A DNA stretch of 13,194 bases. It comes from SLST01 sp964458555 (GTDB lineage Bacteria > Spirochaetota > Spirochaetia > DSM-27196 > SLST01). The notes under the pieces are model-generated. The model was not told the origin of the DNA and did not search any database. It saw only the letters and a list, made by a program, of their open reading frames with translations. Made by a program: the position numbers and the translations under genes. How positions within the stretch are numbered: position 1 is the first letter of the stretch; every line of letters begins with the position of its first letter. Location: positions 1 to 13,194 of the forward strand of contig CAYWJH010000091.1 in assembly GCA_964458555.1 (NCBI GenBank). Reading direction: 5' to 3'. Positions 1 through 6,445 of the stretch are shown here, one piece after another.

Positions 1-57
1 GTCCGCCGCACTCTGCTCGCGTCGAGCGAGCCATCGAGTCAAGCTGGGGATCCTTAA
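1..57 (+). CDS. possible 3' end of an upstream gene
   Basis: Reading frame 1 is open from the left edge to a TAA at 55-57 and would end in SSQAGDP. A strong intrinsic terminator starts two bases later, which is the usual arrangement at the end of a gene. Eighteen codons are too few to recognise a family, and frame 2 is also open here, so this rests only on the position of the terminator. Confidence 0.22.
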   Translation, partial: VRRTLLASSEPSSQAGDP

Positions 58-58
58 G

Positions 59-85
59 GGCATCACCGCTGGTGATGCCTTTTTT
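59..85 (+). terminator. strong rho-independent terminator
   Basis: GGCATCACC (59-67), loop GCT, and GGTGATGCC (71-79) form a perfect 9-bp stem followed by six T (80-85). Pairing can extend outward through G58-T80 and A56/A57 with T81/T82. A perfect stem with a T tract is very unlikely by chance. It should end a transcript arriving from left of the window, and it lies directly before the sulfatase remnant. Confidence 0.9.
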
Positions 86-100
86 CTGTGTGCGGCCAAT

Positions 101-885
101 TTGCCCACTGACGCCAGTATCGACGCCATCGCCATCTCAGGCGACACTTCACGGACGTTCACTACGATCGTCCGCGGAACCATCGCCCAGCCATGGCTCG
201 AGGAGCCGTGTGACCATCCCGTCCTCTCGCTCAGCCAGCAGAACCAGCCGGTACACGCCAGTCCGCGCGACATCAGGAGGGCGACAGCCGCCTACTACGG
301 CATGGTCGAGACTGTCGATAATCACTACGGGCAGGTGCTCGGTGAACTCGAGCGCGTCGGCGAGAACCTGGACGACTGGACTCTCATCTACACCTCGGAC
401 TACGGCGAAATGCTGGGAGAACACGGCGTCTGGGAGAAGACGCGCTTCTACGAGGGAAGCGTACGCGTGCCGCTCATCGTCCGCTGGCCCAGACGATTTG
501 CCGGCGGTCCCACCGTCAAGCAGAACGTAAACCTGTGCGACCTGTTTGCCACGATCTGTGACCTCGCAGGCGTCCCCACCCCGGACGGTCTCGATTCACG
601 GTCGCTGGTCCCGCTGTTGGAGGGCGACAGTTCCGACTGGATGACGAGGCCGTCTCCCAGTTCAACCGCGACCATGTCATGATCAGACAGGGATCGCTCG
701 AGTATCAGTGGTACGGAGACGATGTTCCGGAGGTGCTCTTTGATCTCGAGAAGGATCCCCGCGAGCAAAGGAACGTGATCAACGAGCCGGCTTATACCGA
801 TGCAGTCGGGGCCTTCAGGACTCGACTCGCGCGTCTCGGACACGGACCTCAGGCAGACCCGAACTACGTCAACCCAGGGTACTGA
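101..885 (+). pseudogene. truncated, frameshifted sulfatase (choline-sulfatase-like C-terminal part)
   Basis: This is the C-terminal part of an arylsulfatase/choline-sulfatase (alkaline-phosphatase superfamily), which hydrolyses sulfate esters. Seen: AAYYGMVETVDNHYGQVL (about 287-340), the metal-site stretch TSDYGEMLGEHGVWEKTRF (about 393-449) and RVPLIVRWP. The family usually has TSDHG; here the His is Tyr. Frame 2 is intact to about 640. The C-terminus (DDEAVSQFNRDHVMIRQG, then LFDLEKDPREQRNV, ending at 885) lies in frame 1, so one base is missing, most simply a G in the GG at 639-640. The N-terminal half with the formylglycine motif C-x-P-S-R is absent. Frame 2 is open to the left edge, but the sequence before about 190 does not clearly look like sulfatase and contains a terminator; the TTG at 101 is only a nominal start. 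No intact enzyme is encoded here. Confidence 0.85.
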
Positions 886-1212
886 GTCGTACGCCGCCCG
901 CTCGTACTCACCGACCTGCCGGGTTTGCCAGACGATGGATCGCCACATCACGCGCCGGCGCCGGGCCCACGCAAGGAGATCTGGTACCAGGGTCACGAGC
1001 AACGGCGCACGGCTCGTCTTGAGGCATGGCAGTACGCCTGAATCTGGACCGATGGGGTGTGCGTCAGCGCTCGGGTCGAGGGCGACGCCCCCTCGTCGGC
1101 CACGTTTCGCCGCATGCCCCTCTCTGGAATGGGCCTCCCGCTCCGCTACACCTCACCATTGACAGACGAGCGTCGAGCAGCCCGCTGCGATTCGTCAACG
1201 CAAGGAGAACCT
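886..1212. other. intergenic stretch with no recognisable gene
   Basis: About 330 nt between the sulfatase remnant and the lipoprotein gene. Open frames on both strands here are low-complexity Arg/Ser/Pro-rich readings typical of random frames in GC-rich DNA. A perfect TTGACA lies at 1159-1164, but no convincing -10 element is seen 16-18 nt downstream, so a lipoprotein promoter here is only possible. Confidence 0.5.
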
Positions 1213-1383
1213 ATGAGACATCACAAACTGCCGGCGGTCCTGTTGGCACTGCTCGCGTTCATTCTCGTTGGCTGCGGCGGCGATGTTTACGTGGAAGAAG
1301 CGGGCTTCGAGCTCATGAGCGACGCCACGATCGACGAGTCGGCTACCGTGACCGGCGAGACGGCGGTCGCGACCGCGGAGTAA
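1213..1383 (+). CDS. small lipoprotein, 56 aa
   Basis: A short precursor with a textbook lipoprotein signal: positive N-terminus (MRHHK), hydrophobic core from residue 6 to 19, and lipobox LVGC with the modified cysteine at residue 21. Residues after it are GGD; an Asp directly after the Cys, the classic inner-membrane retention signal, is absent, so outer-membrane sorting is possible in a diderm. The mature part is about 36 residues, acidic and Thr/Ala-rich, with no domain I recognise. The ATG at 1213 is chosen because AAGGAG (1202-1207) lies 5 nt upstream and the signal peptide begins there. A terminator follows 40 nt after the stop, so it is probably a single-gene transcript. It resembles the small entericidin-like class only in size and lipobox; no function is claimed. 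Confidence 0.8.
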   Translation: MRHHKLPAVLLALLAFILVGCGGDVYVEEAGFELMSDATIDESATVTGETAVATAE

Positions 1384-1394
1384 TCGGTCAGGCC

Positions 1395-1410
1395 GACGCG
1401 TTTTCGCGTC
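1395..1410. repeat. inverted repeat 1 of the convergent gap
   Basis: GACGCG-TTTT-CGCGTC, a perfect 6-bp stem with a TTTT loop, 11 nt after the lipoprotein stop codon. It is the first of five hairpins in the gap between the lipoprotein and MFS genes. Confidence 0.6.
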
Positions 1411-1421
1411 GCCAGACGTGA

Positions 1422-1446
1422 GCCGGGCCAATGGCCCGGCTTCTTT
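1422..1446 (+). terminator. rho-independent terminator after the lipoprotein gene
   Basis: GCCGGGCC (1422-1429), loop AAT, GGCCCGGC (1433-1440), then TTCTTT (1441-1446). This is a perfect, very GC-rich 8-bp stem followed by a T-rich tail on the plus strand, placed where the lipoprotein transcript should end. Confidence 0.85.
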
Positions 1447-1452
1447 GCGCCC

Positions 1453-1526
1453 GGAGGGAGTCGGTCCCTCCTACGTGTTGGCGGAGGTCCTCCGCACGGC
1501 GGGCCCAGTCGTTTCGGGCGGAAACG
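1453..1526. repeat. three further hairpins before the convergent MFS gene end
   Basis: Three inverted repeats in a row: GGAGGGA/TCCCTCC (1453-1459 with 1465-1471, 5-nt loop), GCGGAGG/CCTCCGC (1481-1487 with 1489-1495, near-continuous palindrome), and CGTTTC/GAAACG (1510-1515 with 1521-1526, loop GGGCG). None has a clear T tract on the minus strand, so they are not canonical terminators for the MFS gene, though they lie just past its stop codon. Confidence 0.6.
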
Positions 1527-1533
1527 TGAGCCG

Positions 1534-2709
1534 TCACCGCCGCGCCACCCGCTCCCCCAGAAGCGTCACAACCAGGACGAGCAGCGCGGAGACCGGCAGC
1601 AGCACGAGCGAGCTCTGAAACGAGAGCCCGTCGGCGAGGAGCCCCAGGAGGCCGGGGACGACGATCCCGCCTACGGGGATCGCGAGCTTCACGACGCCCA
1701 TCGCGGTACCGGCCACGCGGCGATAACGCAGGCCGGCGAGCGCAATGGTGATGGGCAGGAGCGGGGCGACGGTGAGCCCGAGCGTGAAGGCAATCGGCTC
1801 GAGGGTTACGTCGGGGAGCGGCACGAAATACAGGAGAGACGACGCGACGAACGCGGCTGTCGCAGCGACGATAGCGGTTCGCGCGGGGCGCCTGCCCCGG
1901 TCGAGAACACCCACAGCGATACGCCCGGCGGCGAGGCCCACGAGAAAGAACGCGAGGACGCCCTGCGCGCGACCGGTGGCGACTCCGCGGAGCTCGGCGG
2001 CGAAGGTGGTCATCACGCCACCCGAACCAATGCCAACGCCGATCGATCCCATCGCACCAAGGAACAGGAGGAGCATCCCGGGATCACGGACGATGCGCGC
2101 GAAGGTGGGGCCGCGCTCGCCGGATGCAGAGCGAGGGCTCTCGCCCGGGGCTGTCGCGTCGGCTTGCTCTCTGCCGGAAGGTCGGAGGAAGGCGACGAGA
2201 ATCGCGAGCACGCCCAGCACGACCGCGACCTGCACGAGCGAGCGCTCCCAGTCGAGCTGCATCGCCATGAGGTAGAGGGTGATTACCACCGAGCCCACCG
2301 AGACGAAGAAGTGGTTGATCGTAACAAGCCTACTCTCGTTCCGCGTGTGCAGCTCGAGCAGCCACGCGTCGGTCACCGCTTCTACCGACCCCATGCCCAG
2401 CCCCATGAGAAGTATGATTGCGAGGTTCACCACGAAGAGCGGGCTGCGGTAGAGGAGCGCGAACGATGCGCCAAGCATCACCAGGCCCACGGCGAGGATG
2501 ACGGGCTTGCGGTAGCGGTCGGCGAGGACCCCGCCCACGAGGACGGCGATTCCGAAGCCCACGTTCTGCGCGGCGATGAGGTAGCCGATCTCCGACGGCG
2601 TGAGCCCCACCGCGCGCGCGGTCGCGCCGACGATCGCTACCCCCACGCCCAGGAAGAACATGGACGCGAACGACGATCCGGTGGCGGTGGGTCTGTTTGC
2701 AATGTGCAT
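1534..2709 (-). CDS. MFS transporter, 391 aa
   Basis: A major facilitator superfamily membrane transporter of usual length, moving a small solute, probably by coupling to an ion gradient. Hydrophobic segments alternate with short loops, compatible with 12 helices in two halves. The cytoplasmic loop between helices 2 and 3 carries the MFS motif-A-like GGVLADRYRKPV (about residues 58-69). A hydrophilic linker rich in Ala, Ser, Glu and Pro (about 175-205) separates the halves, as expected. The second half has a matching loop with GVLDRGRRPARTA. No substrate-specific motif is recognised, so efflux versus uptake is open. The ATG at 2709 has no Shine-Dalgarno; an extended -10 element ends 8 nt before it, so translation may be leaderless. 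It converges on the lipoprotein gene and stands alone on its strand. Confidence 0.9.
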   Translation of the reverse strand: MHIANRPTATGSSFASMFFLGVGVAIVGATARAVGLTPSEIGYLIAAQNVGFGIAVLVGGVLADRYRKPVILAVGLVMLGASFALLYRSPLFVVNLAIILLMGLGMGSVEAVTDAWLLELHTRNESRLVTINHFFVSVGSVVITLYLMAMQLDWERSLVQVAVVLGVLAILVAFLRPSGREQADATAPGESPRSASGERGPTFARIVRDPGMLLLFLGAMGSIGVGIGSGGVMTTFAAELRGVATGRAQGVLAFFLVGLAAGRIAVGVLDRGRRPARTAIVAATAAFVASSLLYFVPLPDVTLEPIAFTLGLTVAPLLPITIALAGLRYRRVAGTAMGVVKLAIPVGGIVVPGLLGLLADGLSFQSSLVLLPVSALLVLVVTLLGERVARR

Positions 2710-2717
2710 GTTGGTCG

Positions 2718-2726
2718 ACTATACCA
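2718..2726 (-). promoter_or_regulatory. extended -10 promoter of the MFS gene
   Basis: On the minus strand this reads TGG-TATAGT, an extended -10 (TGn plus a 5/6 match to TATAAT). No good -35 is visible at the right distance, which is normal for extended -10 promoters. Transcription would start within a few bases of the ATG at 2709. Confidence 0.5.
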
Positions 2727-2990
2727 GAGCGCCAGCAAGGTGCGCCAGCCGGCTGCTACGGAAGAAGGGCACGGTTCAGTTCGAGGTGACCCATCCGGTC
2801 CGCCCGGTCACTAAGGTGGCCAGGATTCCTGCAGCGGATGTTCTCGAGTAGAACGACTGCTCGTGCCTGTTCGGTCTTCCTCGGATTCTGTATCGGCTGC
2901 ACGTCTCCGCCAGGACTCGTCGGTCTGACAACGCTCGATGGTAGGCTCCGATGCGCGAGCCATCGGAACCCGACCTCGACGGGAGTCGGC
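2727..2990. other. divergent intergenic stretch, no gene seen
   Basis: Between the MFS promoter and the promoter of the sugar operon. Open frames here lack credible start signals and protein-like composition. The only structure noticed is a weak CCGAC...GTCGG inverted repeat near 2970-2988, which might be an operator for the downstream operon but is not strong enough to call. Confidence 0.4.
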
Positions 2991-3019
2991 TTGAACGACC
3001 CGGCGACACGTGATAGACA
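2991..3019 (+). promoter_or_regulatory. probable promoter of the AroE-like/cPGI/kinase operon
   Basis: TTGAAC (2991-2996), a 17-nt spacer, and TAGACA (3014-3019) preceded by TGA (3011-3013), an extended -10 arrangement. The predicted transcription start is near 3026, leaving room for the GAGGA ribosome site at 3043-3047. The -10 hexamer itself is a weak match. Confidence 0.45.
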
Positions 3020-3052
3020 AGGGCACGATCAATCGAACCAATGAGGACAAGC

Positions 3053-3999
3053 ATGGCCACTGACCTGGTACCGCCGCAGGTGCCGACGTTCTACTTCATC
3101 GGCATGACGACGGCTCGCTCATCGATCATGAAGGTCTTTCCCGCGTGGATGGACCACCTGGGCCTCGAGGTACCGATCGTCGGCGTGGACTGCGCCTGGC
3201 ACGACGATCCGGCGCGTTACCGCGACGTCGTCACCTTCGTCAAGGGGCACCCCAACGCCCTCGGTGGCCTGGTCACGACGCACAAGATCGATCTCCTGAA
3301 CGCGGCGCGCGACCTCTTCGATGGGCTGGGCAGATACGCCGACCTCCTGGGCGAGGTGAGCTCGATTTCCAAGCGAGGTGGGGAGCTCTGGGGACACGCC
3401 AAAGACCCGATCACCAGCGGTCTCGCTCTGGAAGCGTTCCTCCCCGACGGTCACTGGCAGTCGGACGCGGCGCTGTGCATCCTCGGGGCAGGCGGCTCGT
3501 CGCTGGCGCTCACGACGTACTGCATGGAACAGCCGGCTGCCAAGCGTCCGCGGCGGATAGTCGTCACGAATCGAACCGAGGGACGCCTCGAATCGATGCG
3601 CACCGTGCACGCGCAGATCAACCCGGGGATCGATACCGAGTACCATCATTGCCCGACCCCGGAGGAAAACGACCGCGTGGTGAGCGCGCTGCCACCCGGC
3701 TCGGTCGTGGTCAACGCGACGGGGTTGGGCAAGGATGCCCCGGGGTCACCGCTCACGGCGGGCGCGACGTTCCCCGAGCGCGGATACGTCTGGGAATTCA
3801 ACTACCGTGGAGACCTCCTTTCCTCGAGCAGGCGCGTTCCCAGCAGGATGAACGCGCGCTGACCATCGAGGATGGCTGGATCTACTTCATCCACGGCTGG
3901 ACCCGCGTGATGGAGGAGGTCCTTCACATCGACATTCCGACGAGCGGGCCCGCGTTCGACGAGCTGAGCCGCGTCGCCGCCGAGGCTCGCGCTACATAG
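3053..3999 (+). CDS. AroE/shikimate-dehydrogenase-like oxidoreductase, frameshifted near the C-terminus
   Basis: Two-domain NAD(P)-dependent dehydrogenase of the AroE family. The N-terminal substrate domain has VTTHK, equivalent to the family's VTxPxK, with Lys78, and HAKDPITSG with Asp118 as the second catalytic residue. The nucleotide domain has GAGGSS (145-150), VTNRTEGRLE (171-180), which resembles an NADP-binding NRT motif, and VNATGLG (220-226). Frame 2 reads correctly to WEFNYRGDLL, then hits a short wrong tail ending at 3862. The true C-terminus (FLEQARSQQDERAL to TRVMEEVLHIDIP) continues in frame 1 to 3999, so one T is missing from the run at 3819-3821. The restored protein is about 315 aa. 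The family's VNT asparagine is Ser (GEVSSI) and the late Gln is His (FIHGW), so the substrate is probably not shikimate. ATG 3053 is preferred to 3041 because GAGGA sits 5 nt before it. The next gene starts 8 nt after the restored stop. Confidence 0.8.
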
Positions 4000-4007
4000 G
4001 CGACGAC

Positions 4008-4580
4008 ATGCAGCTGGTAGACGGAACGAGTTTCATCGACCCGTTCGGCGTCCGGTACGACCTGACCGAAGGAACGATGCACGATTTCACGGAGCGGACC
4101 ACCCGGCGTGCGTCCGCGATGCGCGGTCACTACGCCGACGGTGAGGCGCTCGAAGAGCTCATTGCGGCTGACGATCCCGTCCATTACGAGGTATTCGAGA
4201 AACCGGTGCCGCACGAAGCGGGACACCTGATGTACTGCATCAGCAAGCTGTATCCCGGCACGGTCGGCGACGAGTACTTCATGACCAAGGGTCATTACCA
4301 CACGGTAGCGAACACGGCCGAGATATACCTCTGCCTCCGCGGCAACGGGTTCATGCTGATGAAGACGACCGACGGTCGCTTCGCCGCCGAAGAGTTCGAG
4401 CCCGGCCGAATGGTCTACGTACCCCCGTACTGGGCTCACCGTTCGGTCAATACCGGTGACGAGGCGCTGGTCTCGTTCTGCGTCTACCCGGGGAACGCCG
4501 GGCACAACTACGGTGACATCGAAAAGGAAGGCTTCCTGAAGCGCGTCCTTCGCCGAGACGGCGTACCGGTGATCGAATAG
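4008..4580 (+). CDS. cupin-type (archaeal-type) phosphoglucose isomerase
   Basis: A 190-aa single-domain cupin of the metal-dependent glucose-6-phosphate isomerase family known mainly from Archaea such as Pyrococcus and from a few bacteria; it interconverts glucose-6-phosphate and fructose-6-phosphate in the cytoplasm. Seen: EYFMTKGHYHT (89-99), AEIYLCLRGNGFML (104-117), VYVPPYWAHRSVNTGDE (136-152) and AGHNYGDI (164-171). Ligands His96, His98, Glu105 and His144 have the same spacing (2, 7 and 39 residues) as I recall for the Pyrococcus furiosus enzyme. The N-terminal DPFGVRYDLTEG also fits. The length is that of the family and nothing is broken. The start follows the upstream stop by 8 nt; the sequence TAGGCGACG before it is a weak ribosome site, so translation is probably coupled. 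The related IolB isomerase is longer and fits worse. Confidence 0.92.
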   Translation: MQLVDGTSFIDPFGVRYDLTEGTMHDFTERTTRRASAMRGHYADGEALEELIAADDPVHYEVFEKPVPHEAGHLMYCISKLYPGTVGDEYFMTKGHYHTVANTAEIYLCLRGNGFMLMKTTDGRFAAEEFEPGRMVYVPPYWAHRSVNTGDEALVSFCVYPGNAGHNYGDIEKEGFLKRVLRRDGVPVIE

Positions 4581-4589
4581 GCGGACGCC

Positions 4590-5512
4590 GTGGACGTCGT
4601 GTGCATGGGCGAGCTCCTCGCGGAGTTCGTCGCGACCAAAGAAAACGTCTCCCTGGCCGATTCGCCCGGATTCGTGAAGGCGCCTGGGGGCGCGCCCGCG
4701 AACGTGGCGGTCGCGATCGTACGGCTGGGGATGTCGTCCGGGTTCATCGGGAAGGTCGGCGACGACCCGTTCGGGGCACTCCTCCGACGGACCCTCGAGG
4801 CGGTCCGCGACGACGGGCGGAAGAATCTGTGCTTCTACCGGAATCCGGGAGCCGATATGCGGATCCGACCCGACGAGCTGCCGGAAGAGCTTATCCGCGG
4901 GTGTCGTTGTATTCACTACGGGTCGATCGGATTCATCGACGAGCCGTCAGGCTCGGCTCAACGGCGCGCCATCGACCTCGCGCGCCGCTCCGGGGCCATG
5001 ATCACCTACGACCCGAACTACCGCCCAAGCTCTGGCCGAGCGAAGAGCGCGCCGCCGGGGTAATCCGCGCCGGCTACGAATCTGCGCACCTCGTGAAGAT
5101 CAGCGAAGAGGAGTGGGAAGTCGCGACCGGAACCGGCGACTTCCAAAGCGGGGCTGCCCGCGTACTCGCCGCCGGGCCGGAACTGCTCGTGATCAGCCGG
5201 GGCGCGAACGGGGCGATCGCGACCAACGGAGAGTTCTGGATCGAAGTCTCCGCGCCCGCCGTACACGTTGTCGAGACGACCGGGGCGGGAGACGCGTTCC
5301 TCGCCGCGATGATCGTCGACCTATTGCCGGTGCGCGAGGAGATCGGCTCCCTCTCGCGCGTAGACCGGGAGAGCATAACGGCGATCCTCTCTCGAGCCGT
5401 CGCGGTAGGTGCAATCGCCTGTACCGAGGTGGGCGCGATACCGGCGCTGCCGACGGCAGCACGCGTCGACTCGTTTCTCGCACAACGCGGCAGGCGCAAC
5501 GAGAACGCATAG
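4590..5512 (+). pseudogene. PfkB-family sugar kinase (fructokinase-like), frameshifted and internally shortened
   Basis: A ribokinase/PfkB-family kinase that would phosphorylate a sugar with ATP. Signature 1 is seen as KAPGGAPANVAVAIVRLG (30-47), the fructokinase-like FYRNPGADM at 82-90, DPNYRP at 141-146, and signature 2 as ETTGAGDAF (about 5272-5298) with the catalytic GAGD. Frame 3 is correct to DPNYRP, then runs to a false stop at 5063. The remainder (KLWPSEERAA, VKISEEEWE, ELLVISRGANGA) is in frame 2 and ends at 5512, so one C is missing from the run at 5024-5026. Between residues 71 and 74 the chain jumps from LRRTLEAV straight to DDGRKNLCFYR; relatives have about 25-30 more residues there, forming part of the substrate lid. 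The GTG start lies 9 nt after the isomerase stop with a weak GGCGGA site. Fructose is the likeliest substrate by motif, but this is inference. Confidence 0.8.
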
Positions 5513-5576
5513 CCACCCTGGTCCGTGATCCCGGCTCCTTCTGCCCCGGTCGGTCGGCGTCGGCGGCGCGTTTCGG

Positions 5577-5606
5577 TTGCGCTCGCGCGCACGACCCATG
5601 TATGCT
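5577..5606 (+). promoter_or_regulatory. probable promoter of the deacetylase gene
   Basis: TTGCGC (5577-5582), an 18-nt spacer, and TATGCT (5601-5606). The predicted start of transcription is near 5613, just before the strong ribosome site at 5617-5625. It would allow expression apart from the upstream kinase operon, whose last gene ends about 65 nt earlier. Confidence 0.45.
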
Positions 5607-5630
5607 GGGGCCGCCTGAGGAGGAGCAACC

Positions 5631-6422
5631 GTGTCCGACCAACCGTTCAGCTGGCCCGGGTCGTACCGCGGCGCGGTCAGCCTGACCTTCGACGATGCCC
5701 GCCTCACGCAGGTCGACCGTGGCATGGCGGAGTTCGACGCCCGGGGGATCCGGTGCACGTTCTACGTGAGCCTCCACAACGTCGAACAGCGCGTAGCGGG
5801 GTGGCAAGCGGCCGTGGGCGCGGGGCACGAGATAGGCAACCATACGCTCCAGCACCCGTGCAGCGCGAACTACGACTTCTCGCGGGCTTCGCGCGCGTGC
5901 ACGGAGGACTACACGCTCGACGAGATGGCCGGTGAGCTCGACGGCGCCGATCGTCGGGTCGAGGAGCTGCTGGGGGTACGACCAGTGACCTTCGCCTACC
6001 CGTGCGGCGAGACGCACGTGGGGCGCGGTGCGGACGCGGCCTCGTACGTGCCGCTCGTCGCCGAACGCTATCTCGCCGGCCGTGGCTACCAGCACGATCA
6101 TCCGAACGACCCTCGATACTGCGACCTCGCTCACCTGCTCTCGTACCGATTCGACGTCCAACCTGCCGAGCAGCACATCGCCGCCATGGAGTACGCGCGG
6201 GAGCACGGCGCCTGGGTGATTCTCAGCGGCCACGAGACCGGCGGTCCGGACGACTCCATGCTCAACGTGACCGTTCCCCGCCTGCGGGCGGTCCTGGACT
6301 ACCTGGGCGCCCGGGGCTCGGATCTCTGGGTCGCCCCGGTCGCCGAGGTCGCGCGGTGGATCGCAAACGGACGCGGCGATACGATCCCGCGATGCGCGGA
6401 TCGGGGAGCCGTGGTAGAATAG
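5631..6422 (+). CDS. NodB-type polysaccharide/carbohydrate deacetylase, 263 aa
   Basis: A carbohydrate esterase family 4 (NodB homology) deacetylase that removes N- or O-acetyl groups from sugars with a bound divalent metal. Motif 1 is TFDDA (19-23; Asp21 catalytic base, Asp22 metal ligand), motif 2 is the His pair in NHTLQH (His71, His75), motif 3 is FAYPCGE (121-127), and the late catalytic His is in LSGHET (His201). No signal peptide or membrane segment is present, so it is predicted to be cytoplasmic, unusual for enzymes acting on cell wall or chitin and more in keeping with a small substrate. The GTG start at 5631 is supported by GAGGAGGAG at 5617-5625, 5 nt upstream, and by the domain beginning shortly after. 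The aminotransferase gene starts 23 nt after its stop, suggesting joint expression. Substrate unknown. Confidence 0.88.
   Translation: MSDQPFSWPGSYRGAVSLTFDDARLTQVDRGMAEFDARGIRCTFYVSLHNVEQRVAGWQAAVGAGHEIGNHTLQHPCSANYDFSRASRACTEDYTLDEMAGELDGADRRVEELLGVRPVTFAYPCGETHVGRGADAASYVPLVAERYLAGRGYQHDHPNDPRYCDLAHLLSYRFDVQPAEQHIAAMEYAREHGAWVILSGHETGGPDDSMLNVTVPRLRAVLDYLGARGSDLWVAPVAEVARWIANGRGDTIPRCADRGAVVE
6412..6420 (+). promoter_or_regulatory. internal extended -10 promoter before the aminotransferase gene
   Basis: TGG-TAGAAT (6412-6420) inside the last codons of the deacetylase gene is an extended -10 with a 5/6 hexamer. No good -35 is seen. Transcription would start near 6427, just before the AGAGGAG ribosome site at 6431-6437, so the aminotransferase may also be made alone. 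Confidence 0.4.
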
Positions 6423-6445
6423 CGCCACGAAGAGGAGACGAATCG

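Noticed and set aside
448..1002. A 184-codon minus-strand frame across the end of the sulfatase remnant
   Set aside because: It is antisense to the sulfatase motifs over more than half its length and has no recognisable domain or ribosome site.
1159..1191. TTGACA at 1159-1164 as a lipoprotein promoter
   Set aside because: The -35 is perfect but the sequence at the expected -10 distance (CCGCTG) is not a -10 element.
1745..2851. Several plus-strand frames of 83-216 codons opposite the MFS transporter
   Set aside because: Charged, His/Arg-rich readings without starts; the minus-strand frame has transporter helices and motif A.
3924..4916. A 330-codon minus-strand frame opposite the isomerase and kinase
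   Set aside because: Antisense shadow of genes with intact catalytic motifs.
3810..5035. Programmed -1 ribosomal frameshifting in the AroE-like gene and the kinase
   Set aside because: No X-XXY-YYZ slippery heptamer in the right phase and no clear downstream stem at either place; a lost homopolymer base is simpler.
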